Of a stretch of DNA of 64,000 nucleotides, positions 48,445 to 60,384 are shown piece by piece. Source of the stretch: Eonycteris spelaea (lineage: Eukaryota; Chordata; Mammalia; Chiroptera; Pteropodidae); NCBI GenBank assembly GCA_003508835.1, contig PUFA01000021.1, forward strand, positions 7,666,501 through 7,730,500, in the 5' to 3' direction. The notes below the pieces were generated by a model, which saw only the letters and a list, made by a program, of their open reading frames with translations, did not search any database and was not told the DNA's origin. The position numbers and the translations under genes were made by a program. How positions within the stretch are numbered: the first letter of the stretch is position 1; each line of letters opens with the position of its first letter.

Positions 48445-48519
48445 GGTTTCGAAAAAATGATGAAATGAAAGCTATGGATGTTTTACCAATTTTAAAGGAA
48501 AAAGTTGCATACCTTTCAG
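48445..48519 (+). CDS. TRIO: TRIO exon 2 (start of Sec14-domain region)
   Basis: This internal coding exon of 75 nt encodes a peptide beginning (G)FRKNDEMKAMD and ending VAYLSG. I recognise it as TRIO, about residues 53-78 of the mammalian long form. TRIO is a cytoplasmic/membrane-associated Rho GEF that activates Rac1/RhoG and RhoA and guides axon growth and cell migration. This segment leads into the N-terminal Sec14/CRAL-TRIO domain. The acceptor is ttctgtatttcag and the donor is TCAG|gtaaag. The exon enters and leaves in phase 1, the split codon at each end being glycine. KAMD and VAYLSG favour TRIO over KALRN, which has KASD and VAFVSG. The frame is intact. Exon 1 is not in the window, and its usual alanine/glycine-rich N-terminus is not seen. 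Confidence 0.96.
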
Positions 48520-50084
48520 GTAAAGTTTAACTTTTGAATCTTTTTTTTTTGTTACTCCGACAGCGTCTGATACAGTATGAGTCTGAAATAATAAACTGAC
48601 TCACCTGCCACATAGAAAAGCATTGGTGGATTTTTAACTGCTTTATTTTCTCATAGCATTTTCCTGAGAAACTGGTTCCCTAAGCATTTTCTTTTAGCCA
48701 GGAGGCACATCATAAGTCAGTTAGCATTGATGATTAAAATATGCTGGTGTCTGTCACTCAACAGACATTTGGCTTTTGCCCCGATCAGTTAAGTGAAACA
48801 ACTGGTTTTTTTTTAAAAGTCTGTCATCTCAGCAAAAGTGGTGGGAATGTGACCGTCTGTCTACAGGTCTTGAGTTTCTTACCGTGGTTTCTTGTGTTCT
48901 GTAGCTCCCTGTGGCTCCCTACTTTGGGAGGTAAGAAAGCCCTCACGTCCATGACATCTCTTCCTTTGGCCTCTCTGGTCCTAGAACCCTGGCGATGGCC
49001 CGTGAAAGCCCTGTGATCTTCTACCAGCTGGGTCTTCCCCTTACCTGTAGGACCTGGTCCTTGGGGCGCCTAGGCCTCTGGCAGAGTGGCGACAGGCTGG
49101 ACCAGTCTCCCAGGCTTTGGGGCACCTGACTGCCTTCTTCTCTGCACACAGAGGGTCAGCTTTAGGGCTTTTTCGGGTTGTCTCCTTGGCTCGCTCCTGT
49201 ATGAACGGAATAGCCACTGGGTTTTATACTGTTTGGGCACTTATTCACTTGTTACAATACACAGGTTTGAAGAGTTTTCTGCTCGGTTTTAGCAAGGAGT
49301 AAGTCTGTCTGTACATTATCTCATGCTTTAAGGCACTCCTCCTGGATGCCTCCCTTGATAAATTTTTATCGTTCTTGGTCATACGATGCTGATCCGAAGT
49401 CCTCTTGAACGCATTTTATTTTGAATTTAACACGGTTAGCTGCTTTTACATGGTGTATGTGTATCCTTGGGGCCTGTCGGACTGGCATAGATTTAGGGCG
49501 CAGCTTCCTATGGGGTTTTCATTACTCTCCCCTCATTTTCTGTCTGGCAGTATTTCTTGGCCCCTACTAAACACCGTTTGGTATTTTGCTAAAGTAAATC
49601 TAACGGATTTGTAGGTTAACAGAAGAGTGTACGAAGTTCGTGAAAAGAAGAAGACGCTTTACACTGTTGGGAATACCTGGTTAAAAAAAAGAAAGAAAAA
49701 GAACAAACACTCGGCTTGTGGTTCACTGTGTTAGAAGCAGCCTTTGCTGTTTTCTGATCATTTACTGACAAACGGCATAATATGGACTCGTGCTAGTCTG
49801 GTGAATTCCTGACGCCATAGTTTACAGATGGGTTTTAAAGTTAATAATAATGAAAAAACTCTACTCATACGTGTTAGGAAGTCTTAAAGAAAGCTGACCC
49901 CACGTGTCCATCAGTTTATTTTAGAGTTTGTCTCTGTGATGAGAGCACTTGCTCCTTCTGTCCCCCTTTTATTTCTAAATTTCTTGCTTTTCCGCTGCCT
50001 TTTTTGTTAAGCTCCTGGAGATAGGCATGCAAAGAACTGTGGAAGGTTTAGACTGATGATTTTCATTTGTATTCATTCTTTTAT

Positions 50085-50490
50085 TAGGTATTTAAAACAA
50101 TATGTTATTAGATGGAATTTTTATGTAAGTTCCCATCGAAACAAAAACGATTTCCCTTTTAATTAATCGAAGAAATAAAATCGGCAGTCTTCAGAGTTTA
50201 TCATGAATCTTTACTAAAACCTTAAATTCTGCAGGGTTAATTAAAGCTGGGTATCTTTAGTGGGGAGAGAGGTTTTGCATTGCAACAAATTGGTACAGAG
50301 TGGTTTTAAAGTATGAGAGCCTGCGGGACTTTGCCAGCTGTGCTAATGAAGTGAAGTTAGTAGGTGCCACCACGATTTTATAGTTCTTCCTAATTTATGA
50401 CCAGACTGGCAAGTTGCGTTAGCATGGGCTGACTGCTGATTGCCTTAGGCTTGCTGTGATCTCATTTCATTTAGGAAGGAGAAAGAAAAA
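50085..50490. promoter_or_regulatory. Candidate conserved non-coding element in intron 2
   Basis: A repeat-free, AT-moderate stretch holds evenly spread factor-like motifs: ttttaattaatcga, gttaattaaagctg, attgcaacaaattg, gtgctaatgaagtg. It has the texture of developmental enhancers common in TRIO-sized introns. Conservation cannot be tested here. Confidence 0.25.
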
Positions 50491-50589
50491 AAAAATCATA
50501 AAAATTAAAGACATGACGATTTGCATGCTAAATTTTTATTTTTGAAAAGTTACAGAGAATGAGGAAACTTTAAAAAGAATTTACCTGTG

Positions 50590-50780
50590 ACCCTATGTTT
50601 TTTTTATTGAGAAATAATTCACATACCCTAAAACCCACCTTTACTAGTATACAAGCCAGTAGATTTTAGTGTAGCCACAAGGTTGTGCAGCCGTCACCTA
50701 GGTCCAGAGCGTTTTCATCCCCCAACCCCCACCCCAAGCCTGGCGATTGCTACTCTTTCTACTCCAACCCCATTTTTTGA
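50590..50780. mobile_element. Old L1-type interspersed repeat
   Basis: Contains ttattgagaaataattcaca, tacaagccagtagattttag, ggttgtgcagccgtcaccta and gcgttttcatccccc, in the same order as the copy near 19.6 kb but different in detail. It is an ancient dispersed repeat. Confidence 0.6.
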
Positions 50781-51129
50781 AATATTGGAATTAGAGTACC
50801 TTTGTAGAAGCTCTCAATGCGAGGGGCTTTTCATAACTTAAACCCGTGTGGAATAGCCCAGGCTTTTAAAAAGACCAAAAGATCAGTGATGAGGTACTTA
50901 GCAGGTCAAGGTCTCTAAAAAACCAATGAGGATCTTTCGAACTTGAATATTTCTGATCCTTAGTCTCACCACCAGGGTTTCTAAAAAGTAATCCTCATTG
51001 CACTTAAGTAAGATGACAAAATACTACTTTCTCCATTCAGAGGGTGAATTAAATGAGGTTGGATGACATAGCTAACTTCATGCTTGAAGGCAGAAGGGGC
51101 AGTAAAAGAAGTGTCCTCTAGTTTCTGCT

Positions 51130-51315
51130 TACTATTACATATATATATGTGTATGTATGTTTAATGTAGTATTTTATATATTGCGCATATACTTAATGCA
51201 TTATATACATTTGTAGTATGTATATTTAATGTAATATATAACATATTTCATGTCAAGTGTGTGCATATATACATACATAAACACATCTGTAGATCTATAT
51301 GACATGTATAATTTC
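51130..51315. repeat. AT-rich low-complexity block
   Basis: Dispersed atatatat, gtatgtatgt and tatacatacat motifs without a clean repeat unit. No gene is present. Confidence 0.8.
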
Positions 51316-51399
51316 CACCACTGCATGTGGTTCCTATGCCCCTAGAGTTTGGGCCTCAAAAGAGCTCATAAGGACCAGGATTAAGACGACTTTTTTTCC

Positions 51400-52180
51400 C
51401 CTTAACTTTTTTTCCCTTATCACGGAACATTCCAGCATCCTGCACAGAAGAGGATAGCCGTAACGGATTCCCACGAACCTGCGGCACACATCAGCAATCT
51501 TGTTTCACCTGTGCTCCTAGTCACTTCTCCCCTCCCTGCACTGTAGGTGATTTTAAAGCAGATTCCAAATATCATGTCATTTATCTCTAAACATCGTAGT
51601 TCACTGAAAGATGCGCTTAAAAAAATCCACACTGATCGCTTTGTAAATTATATAAATGTCTGACCACCATGCTGTACACCTGAAGCTAATACAAAATAAT
51701 ATTGAATGTCAACTGTAATTGAAAAAATAATAAAGAAAAATTCACCCTACCATTGAGACAAAAATGAAGAGTGATCCTTTAATATAAAAAAAGCCAAGCA
51801 ATATTCACATTTCCCTGCTTGTCATAATTTGTCTTTCCAGTTGGTTGATATGTCTGACGCCTTTTTTAATTTGGAGGTCCTTCTTCATTGTATTTTTGTC
51901 TCACCTCCTTATGTTTATTAAGGACACCAGGTTCTCCTGCAGGTTTCCCTATGTTTTATTAGATTTTCCTGGTCGCATCCCTGGGTGGTCATCTAACATG
52001 GTCCCCCTTCCTCTGTATTTCTTATTTCTTATCTTAGCAAGTAAATCACGAGGCTCGATGAGACTTAGCTTAGATTTTGCAGGGAAGGAGGCAAAAACCC
52101 TTCCTGGGCGGCTACTGGGCTCTTCACTGGGAGAGTCTGGTGAAGCTTCATTAATGACCGTTGCTGAGAAAGCTAGCATA
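51400..52180 (+). mobile_element. Old LINE-type repeat, interrupted by a younger L1
   Basis: The left part (cagcaatcttgtttcacctg, agcagattccaaatatcatg) and the right part form one recognisable ancient repeat. The right part contains cagttggttgatatgtctga, ggtttccctatg, catccctgggtggtcatcta and ctctgtatttc. The left part stops near 51630 and resumes near 51741, where a young L1 tail has inserted. The 121-codon frame at 51845-52210 is repeat-derived. Confidence 0.6.
51631..51740 (+). mobile_element. 5'-truncated, relatively young L1 3' end
   Basis: accaccatgctgtacacctg, aagctaat, attgaatgtcaactgtaatt and the A-rich tail gaaaaaataataaagaaaaa are close to the 3' terminus of L1s common in bats and other laurasiatherians. 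A possible target duplication is aaaaatccac (51620-51630) versus aaaaattcac (51737 onward). Only about 110 nt of the element are present. Confidence 0.65.
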
Positions 52181-53384
52181 TTACTAGGGGGCGAAAATGT
52201 GACGTTCTAATTATATGCTTTTTCTTTGTTTATCAACTTGGATATTCCCATGAAGAGAAACGTCCATTGTTGCTTTGTGGTTACCCAGCGAAACACAGTT
52301 CATACAGGAGAAGCAGAGTCAATGACCGACTGATAGTTGTCCTTTACCAGTTTTCAGATAATGCAAAGTGATGATGAGGCATTTCAGACTAATAAAAAAA
52401 TCGTTGAGGGTTTTTGTTTTTGTTTTTGTATTTTTTAGTATTTCAAGCTCATGATTTAAAATAATTGGTGGTTTTTTTTTTTTTAATTCACTGTACATTT
52501 TTTTTTCTTACGAAGTTCACATTTCCCATCTTCAGATCAGCTCCTGAGTCCACATCCCACAGTAATCCAGCTTCTCTCTTTGCGGCTCTGACAAGATGTT
52601 TCAGGTCTGTCTCCCGCTCCACATCTGCAGCTGGCCATTTCTCTGAAGTTCCTGGCCCCTCTGATGGGGAGCAGTGCCGGGTGCCAGGCTTCTGTGACTC
52701 TAAGAAGGTGTAAGTGTGTGTATACGAATGAGAAAAGATGCGATGGCTTCGTAATACGATTTCCAATGGAGGATTGCTAGGCTGTTTTTCTTTGATTACA
52801 TACCCGTATCTCCTTCGTAGGCTGACAGCCTCCGTTCCTGCCCTCATCCGCACAGCCGCTCAGTCACATTGACGCTGCTGGTGCTGCCATCACCGCAGAG
52901 CCCCCAGCCCTGGTTTTAACGCTCCTGGTGTTTTGTTGTCCTCAGGCACGAGCCCCTGGGAGTGCACTGTCCGCCACTGTGAGGTGGTTCTTCTCCTGTG
53001 GAGCAAGTTCCTAACAATGGGAAAAACAGATCACGGGTTTCTTCATGCTTTATATTTTTTAAGATTAAAAAAAACAAACAAACAAAACCAGCCACCTAAT
53101 TTTGCTTCAATACTAAGTAAAATAAATGTGTGTATCATTCGACGTTAAAAAACTGAAAGACCAAAAAAAAAAAAAACCCACCAAAAACGTTAAAGATAAC
53201 ACGTCGTCAGATCTAGCTTCTCTCCTTCTTTCACCCTGTGCTTCTCTGCCCTATAGGAAGCAAGTTGTTTTTGTTTTCTCGTTTAGTTTTTGGTTTCTTT
53301 CTTATACTTCTAAAACAAGAGTACTGTATTCACCCATCTATTCTCATTCCCCCCCCTAGACACACGGTGATTTTTCACTGTTTT

Positions 53385-53570
53385 CCCTGCTTCAGCACAT
53401 TTTAAAGGGCGTTCTAGAGAGCAGTATACAGCGGTGCATATAGGGTCCTCATCCATTTTATAGTTTTACGTAACTGCTCTGCGTGTCACCCCAGAGTTTT
53501 TCAGTCAATTCAGTTGCCCGTGGATGGACACTGGGTTACTCTTTTAGAATAGCTTTTTGGGGGCCAGGCT
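53385..53570. mobile_element. Old L1-type fragment
   Basis: gcatatagggtcctcatcca, gtgtcaccccagagttttt and gtggatggacactgggttac resemble a widely dispersed old L1-associated sequence with a 'tggacat-tgggtt' core. Borders are uncertain. Confidence 0.35.
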
Positions 53571-54474
53571 GAACTTTCACCTTCGCATGTGGGCGTATGG
53601 ACAGAAAGGTAGGACTTGGCTGCCCAGGGGTTTGCTGTTAGAATTCTGATGCCTGGCCCTAGTTCTTGTTACAGTTCGCAGGGTTCTGCAGTCCCGGGAA
53701 GGGAAGGACCTCTGTTCCTCTCGCACATTCTTGGTAGCGTCTAGCACGGTGTGAGGCCGCAGTGACTGACGGGCATGCAGGCGCTGCCAGTGGCCCTCCC
53801 AGAACTCTAGGGTCCCCTGAGAGCCAGTTTCCGGGGAGCCCGAGCTGCTGGCCGTGGCTGCTCCCGCAGCAGGGCCCGGCGGACACCTGCAGGGTTTAGT
53901 TACCCGACAGCAGACTTCTTAGATTCTAGCCATCATTTCTCTTTCATAAACCATGTCTTTCCAGAGCTTCTCAGGGTCAGTGAGTTAGACTTGGGGGACT
54001 GTAAAGAATTATTTTTAATGGTAATTTAATCCAGAAACTCAAATGAGGACCACACAGAGAAAAATCCTGTTGGTTCATTGGAATTTACATGATACTTCTC
54101 AAAGTGAGTATACCTTCTTTCCAGGAGAAGTTGATTCTAATTGGGTGAAAGGCAAGTTCTTAATTCATTTAAAGATGGACGACTCTGAATCTAGCTGCTT
54201 CTGGTCGTTCTGGGCCGTGCTGCTCAAGAGACCAGGTCCCCCGGAGGTTTACCTTTCAGAAGAGGGAAATGAGTGTCACTGGATTGAAGGAAATGTCACA
54301 CAGACATTTGTAGCTCTAATGTAAGACCTTTTCAGCCTTCTTTCTAATATTAAAATAAACCTCAGTTCATTTAGCATCTGTGTTTCTACAGAAATATTCA
54401 TCAGGCATTTCCATTTTTAGCTACCTGATAGTAGGTATTTTTAAATTAAATTTGTGTGGAGTATAGAAGAAGAA

Positions 54475-54700
54475 CCCATCCATTCAGCAGCTGTTTATTG
54501 GGTACCGTTTCTGTGCTAGTCTCTCGCTGGGCACCGAGGGTGTATACCGATTTCAGTGACTGAAACAATACGCCTGCCTCCATGTGGCTTCCATGCTGGT
54601 TGAGGAGACAGACAAAAATGTGCCAATTATATAGGTTACTGGAAGGTGGTAGGTGCCTTACAAAAATAAAGGATGGGGGGTGGAAGGGTAGAGGAGATGC
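54475..54700 (+). mobile_element. L2 LINE 3' fragment
   Basis: cattcagcagctgtttattg, ggtaccgtttctgtgctagt, ctcgctgggcaccgagggtg, acgcctgcctccatgtggct and aggagacagacaaaaatgtg follow L2 closely. Confidence 0.75.
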
Positions 54701-56489
54701 TGTTTATGTAAGAATTGAAAATAAAACATTTTCAATAGGAAATTGAAATTGTTCCTTATTTTCATTAGGAACAAAAACTGTCCTTTTTGCTTTGGTTCTG
54801 GGACAGGCACATAATCCTTGAGGGGCAGGGTTTTGAGTTGGTTTTTGATCACAGACATGTAGAGGTCCAGCGGCTGAAACTCTCCTACGTGGATATCCTG
54901 TGATGTCAGTAGGTGCAGGAAATGGCTTTCCTGCCCTTTTCTTTTCGTTGTTGAGACGAAGGTGTTGCGTTTCCTGTCTGTAAAACGGGACTGACGTCTG
55001 CCCTGCCTGCCGCACCGTGAGGCCGCGTGTCGACACCAGACACAGGAGCGTGTCTAGGAGGTGAGGCTTTTATGAACTGCAGCATCGTCAGAGTTATCGG
55101 TTCAGGAGCAACAGCTTTGAACTGGCAAGTTTCCCACTTCGTCAGCTGGACAGTGCTTTCATTTGGGTGCCTTCTGGGTCGTTGGCAACCACGCTGAATC
55201 TTGGGGCATATAATCTGAACAGACGTCTGTGGCATTGATCTTAAGGCCCTGGGGGTTCAGAGACCAGGTACCTCTGCAACAAGTGCTACACTCCGTCAGT
55301 TCTAACACGTGTGTTTTTTAACCTCACTGGGGAGTGGTCAGCAGATGGGTGATGGACGCCCGCCTGTCACTGACTGTGACACACCACACATTGGAAGATG
55401 TACCCGTGCACGGAGGTGCGGGAGTGAAAACAAAAAACTTTAATTATTTTAATAGAGAACATGAAACCTTTATTTCCCAAGTGATTTTCGATGGAGTTTT
55501 GTTGTTGTTGTTCCTCTTTTCTTTCTTAACGAGTCAAGGTGCGGATGAAGTCTTAGAACTATCCTACTGAGTTTTCCGAAGCTCTGTTCTGGGAAAAGGA
55601 AAAAGATAAAGTGAATTTTTTCCCTCTATCATCTTAAAGTTCAAGTTTAGGTTGAAATAAGCTGTTTTCCTTAGGACACGGGTGAGAGCCTGTCTGGGGG
55701 TGGTGCTGTCACGTGAGTTCCAGGGGACCCCTCGTCAGTGCTGCCAGCCTGGGGGCATCTCCGGAGCTGGCAGTGGAAGCCCCGGGGCCCGCGTGCCCTG
55801 TGCACACCTGCACAGAGTGGCCGTGTGCAGAGCGCGTACCTGCTGGCCACCCACGTGACTGTCTTTGATGGGCAGATTTTGGATCCCATGTTTCATGCTA
55901 TGGTGGAGCCTGCCTGGCTTGCACTGGGAGATTTGCTGACCCCAGGGAGAGGAGAGTCGAACATGGGTCATTGGCATTCTTCTCCCTACTGAGTCAAACA
56001 TCATGTTGCATTTAAGAAAACTTGGAGTGGTGGTCCAGAAAAATGTTAGATGCAGTTCTCTTTACCAAGAGTGGGGTAAATGTTTTAACCTAAATAGCGT
56101 GCTCTATTTTTTTAACATGTTTCTGTAATGTGTTGGTCTAGTAATATTTTTTATCAAGGAGATTGATTCACTTGTGAAAAGCATGGAAAACATTGGGAAA
56201 TAGAAAGTGTTGAAGTTGTTACCCGTCTTTGAGACAAGAGCCATTGATGCTACTACTTTAAAGATACTATCTGATCTCGTAGACGATTCTCACAGAGCCT
56301 TGGTAATGGCATTCTGTCCTTCATAACTGCTGCTCACTTTTCATAGTGCCTTTCCTTCAGAAGGAAGGCCTGGGAGCCCACCATTTAGTTGTCCTTGTGA
56401 CAGTTTTACTACTTCAGAAAGAACCACAGCCACGGGATTAAAAAGTCACGTATGCTCTCGTCAGGGCAGAGCGCCCCGCTGTGACCGTG

Positions 56490-56660
56490 TTGGCATTAGC
56501 CCCTGTGTCTTCAGCTCTTTGAGCCTCAGTGTCTTTAATTATACAGCTGGAGTGATGAAACCTGTTACCAGGGTCCTTGTGATGACCAGATCAGAACATG
56601 TGTGTCAGCCATGCAGTGCCACACCTAGCATGCATTTATTGGTAGCTCTGATTTAGGGTT
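56490..56660 (+). mobile_element. MIR SINE fragment
   Basis: ctctttgagcctcagtgtct, ttaattatacagctggagtg, gtccttgtgatgaccagatc and cacacctagcatgcatttat match MIR. Confidence 0.6.
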
Positions 56661-57917
56661 GTTCCCATTTATTACCACAGTTACTGGATTCATAAATAAT
56701 CAAACACTTTTCCAAGACTGTGTGACCGAACAGTATATATGGATCATTTTAAATGTTCAGAATTAAGTCTTATTATGATTTAGAGGGAGTGTTAATCATC
56801 CTAGGAAATTATAAAAACCCATATTGGTAAAATGTGTGTGTGTGTTTTTAAGTATCAGTATCATCTGACTCCTTTTTTGGCCCTTAAAAGGAAAGAATCT
56901 GGTTTTCTGTTGTTGTTTGCTCGCTTTTTAATTTTACCTTTGCTGATGAGGTAAGTAATTAAGAGGAGAAAATAATGAAGAGTTTCATGTTATAAGTTGA
57001 ATTTATAGAGATTTTAGTGCTGCACTTCTAAAGAAAGATCACCAGAGTTGTAAAACTGCATGGAGGGTCCACTTGGGAAGGCTCAGTTTTCCTTCTGCGT
57101 TTTCTTTTTCCGGAAGCCTCGATGAAAGTAATGTGTGCGATGGCTTCACCTTCGTGAAAGTGGTCCGCACTGCCAGCAGGCTGCTTTAGGGTTGTGTATG
57201 TGTTCGTGAGAAGTATTTCTGCCTATCAAAGGCCAGTCATCTGAGATTTGTAGTTCGTATGTGATACAATTGTTCTGTAGTCCTTAGTTTAAGCTAATTT
57301 AGTTCAGCTTTAAAAGTCTTGTGTACCCACCTCTCTTTTTTTGTATATGTGGCCCTATTTGACCCGTGGGGTCACCCATTGCCCTTGAGAGAAGAAGATG
57401 CCCTACACCTTCCCAGATTTCAAGTTTGGAGAATATCCATCTTTTTCTCTTTCGAGTCTCAAAACCTGGTTTGGTTGTTAGCAAACAGAGGGCTTCGGAT
57501 GCAGGGCACGGAAGGGGACAGTGAGGAGGAGGATACGGGGGAGGGGAGGGGACAGCCAGGAGAGAATGGGTCTGAGAGGGGGGCGTGAGGAGGCGGTCGC
57601 TTCGTTCAGGCCCATGAAACATGTATACGTGGAACCTTTTCTGCTCTCCACACATGGAACTGAAAAAAGGAGGAAACACTTGGGAAGAGAAAGGCAGGGC
57701 CTCTGAGTGTCCTTCACCTGGTGTACAGAACGCAGACTCTCCTGCCGAGCCCTGGGAGGGGCGAAACAGCCTGGCAGGGTCCCGTTGTCCCACCGAAACG
57801 CCCCCGGCCTTTTGCACGGCCCTTCCTGGCCTTGCGGGCGGCCCAGTGACGACTCTGGACTTGCAGCGGCGCAGGCCTCAGCTCCGGTTTCTAAGTGTGT
57901 CCCCGTTCGTTTCTCAG

Positions 57918-58031
57918 GTGGCAGAGACAAGCGTGGAGGTCCCATCCTGACATTCCCGCCCGCAGCAATCATGACAGAATACGACAGGAGGATCTCAGGA
58001 GACTCATTTCCTACCTGGCCTGCATCCCCAG
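57918..58031 (+). CDS. TRIO: TRIO exon 3 (Sec14/CRAL-TRIO domain), one base missing
   Basis: This coding exon follows acceptor cgtttctcag and ends CCCAG|gtgagt. It starts by completing the glycine codon left by exon 2 and reads GRDKRGGPILTFP. After 57958 the conserved frame is lost. Shifting by one base recovers RSNHDRIRQEDLRRL and then ISYLACIP to the donor. The expected Ala codon after FP has lost one G (GGCCC has become GCCC at about 57958-57961). Length is 114 nt, but 115 are needed to leave in the phase that exon 4 requires. The product is the start of the Sec14-like lipid-binding domain. Exons 2 and 4 and all splice sites are sound, so I infer a sequencing or assembly deletion rather than a dead gene. 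Confidence 0.95.
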
Positions 58032-59379
58032 GTGAGTTCTGGGTGGTGCGTGGCTCGCCCCGGTGTCCGCTGTCCAGAGAGGTGCGGCGCGGTGCTCTCT
58101 AGGAAGCGGCTAGCCAGCAGCCAGAGATCTACAAAATTAAAATCACGATCCTCCTCCTCAGTTCCGTTTTGGGGCCATTCTGTCACGTTGACCACGCTCA
58201 CGCGTGCAGCGAGACGGTGCGCGTGTGCGTGAAGCAGCTCTGTGTGGTGATGGTGGGGTCGGGACGCCACGGGCTGGGGTGTGAGGACCGGGGCCCGAGG
58301 TAGGAATGAATGAAGCCGTGGACACCATCAGTTCCGGCCGCGAGACGCAGCGCCCGGGTCGCCCAGGAGCAGAGCGCTGTTTCCAACGACGCGTTCTCGT
58401 CTTCGCGCTGAGCTGCAGTTCCTTGCAAGTGTCCATTTAACTATGCAGTTTGCGGGACATCAGAAATCCTTACCGACTAACGTGCCGGGATGTCTGGTTG
58501 GGGAACCTCCCACCCATCCCAGAGCCCTAGCGACGGCGAGATGTTTAGCGTGAGTGCTGAAAAGCTGAGTCAGCAAAGCTTTATTTTCCAGACAGCCCTG
58601 AGCTGAGGAACGGGTCGTAGGCATTGGCCTGTGTCTGCAGTTGGGGAATTTAGAATCTTTGGTTTTGCTCCGAGGTTTTACTGACAGAGCTAGCTGACAC
58701 CTGGTGAAAGAAATTTCTCCTCTACGTGAATATCTCCAATTAATTGTTGAGATTACTTTTCGGAAACTAGATTCCTACAGGGATATAATCCAAGGATGTA
58801 GCCGTGCCTGGAACAAGAGGCTGTGTGTGTTGGGGTCAGGGAGGTGCTTCCTGTGAGGAAAAGGAAGTCTTCATTTCAGAAAGGCTTGTGCTAAAGGATG
58901 GCATTTCCTAAGAGTCTAAATTAGAACATTTTAAAAAACACAGCTCGTTCATGATGCAGGCCGGAGGAGATCGTAGCTTTAAGGCACGTGTTAGGCAGGA
59001 GGATGAGAGACGGCCAGCAGCAGCAGCGAAGGGACTAGGTCCACCGCAGCACGGGGTCTGTGATACCCCTGACCCATTTGGGTTGCCACCACCAGGGACG
59101 ATAGCTGTGCCCGCTCGTCACCCATCCTTGCTGCGACTGGTCCAAGTCAGCTTTCGCTGTTGATGGTCTGATCTGCCGGGGAAGTTGTTGGGTTCTCTGT
59201 GTGGGGTCCCTTATGGGAGAACTAGCCTTGTATCACCACTGACAAAGCGATAGTTTCAGAAACATTTTCCCTTTCTTCTTCTTCTGGTATTTTCTTGGAC
59301 TGCTGGAACAGTTGCTATCAAAGAGTTAGAATTTTGGAAGTTCTATACTACTCACTGTTATTTACGAATAACAACATAG

Positions 59380-59460
59380 TTCGGTAGCTGCCATTTACGG
59401 AGTTTTTGTGTGCCAGGTACTGCGCTAATGATGGGGAAAAATAGAGAAATACAACAGAAA
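59380..59460 (+). mobile_element. MIR/L2-type fragment
   Basis: ccatttacggagtttttgtg, tgccaggtactgcgctaatg is the familiar 'tgtgccaggcactgtgctaa' end. Confidence 0.5.
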
Positions 59461-59759
59461 ATGTAAAATAAATAAATCCCTGCCAACCAAAATGATATTT
59501 GTCATTATAGCTTAATAAAACTGAATTTGAAATTCAGCCATGTGATTAAAAGAATTTGTACTTAATTGAATAACTGTAACGTTGGCAACTTGCTTTCTGG
59601 TTTTGTAATCTGTGTTGATTGGAAATATAAAAAATTACTTTTTATTGAGATTATTAAAAGATTTAGGAATGTTTTTTATCACGCGAATGACCCACTTTAA
59701 AGCCACAAGCCTCTGGCATGGAAAATTGTGAGCTTTCACAATAGAAGATAGAATTGCAT

Positions 59760-59900
59760 ATGGCACACATCGTATACCTGTCTTCCATCTTCAGCAATTA
59801 TCAAATTTTCCAATTTCGTTTTTCTCTAATTTTCTCCCTGGCATTTTTTATAACAAATCCCAAACATCCTGTCATTCCGCTCGAAAAATTTACTTGCACG
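59760..59900. mobile_element. Old LINE-type repeat, same family as 51.4 kb
   Basis: cttcagcaattatcaaattt and ataacaaatcccaaacatcc, tgtcatt parallel the 51.4-51.6 kb copy (agcagattccaaatatcatg, tcattt). It is a short, diverged second copy. Confidence 0.5.
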
Positions 59901-60384
59901 AGTATGCATAGAAGTGACCCTCAGCCGCTGAGCACAGTCACTTCATGTCATTGCCTAGATTTGCTTTTGTGTTTACAGTTTGGTGACAGGAAATGTCATT
60001 TTGCTTGTCCTGGGTTAATGAGCAGATAAGAGACGTTGGATTAACACGTAAATGATGCATTTGCCAAGTGGTAAGGGAGGAAGAGTTCACAGTGGTCCGC
60101 ATGGAGAGAAGTGGCAACAAAATGACCCTTCTCTGGGTCCACCAATGAAACAGCAGTATCGGTAACATCACCAGTGAATTCCTGGTGTGGAAGTCCTTTG
60201 GACTTGTGGGGGGCTCGTATTCTCAGGGCGTGAACAGTCCTGGGGGTCTGTGAGGTTTCTGTGCCCCTTCCTTACTCCTGACGGTCTCCGTGGTGGGAAG
60301 GGAGCCTCTGGCCGCCCCTCAGCCACACGGTCACAGGGCCACACATTCGGGAATGTGGAGAAGTGTGTCATCCGGGAAAGCACG

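Larger units (their letters stand above)
48520..57917 (+). other. TRIO: TRIO intron 2
   Basis: This phase-1 intron of 9398 nt runs from gtaaag to ttctcag. It contains old L1-like segments near 50.6, 51.4-52.2 and 53.4 kb, a young truncated L1 end at 51.63 kb, an L2 near 54.5 kb and a MIR near 56.5 kb. An AT-rich block lies at 49.6-50.5 kb. No recognisable exon of another gene is present. Confidence 0.9.

Noticed and set aside
54035..54103. 69-nt candidate cassette exon in intron 2 (acceptor taatccag, donor AAA|gtgagt, phase 1 to 1)
   Set aside because: The frame fits and the donor is good, but the polypyrimidine tract is weak and the peptide shows no constraint I can recognise. Chance is a fair explanation without transcript data.
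54043..54324. 93-codon + strand frame in intron 2
   Set aside because: No recognisable domain. Its upstream part is only the weak cassette discussed above and the rest has no second splice signal of quality.
57299..57972. 172- and 164-codon minus-strand frames opposite TRIO exon 3
   Set aside because: The second overlaps exon 3 antisense. Neither has a recognisable product, and the + strand exon explains the conserved bases.
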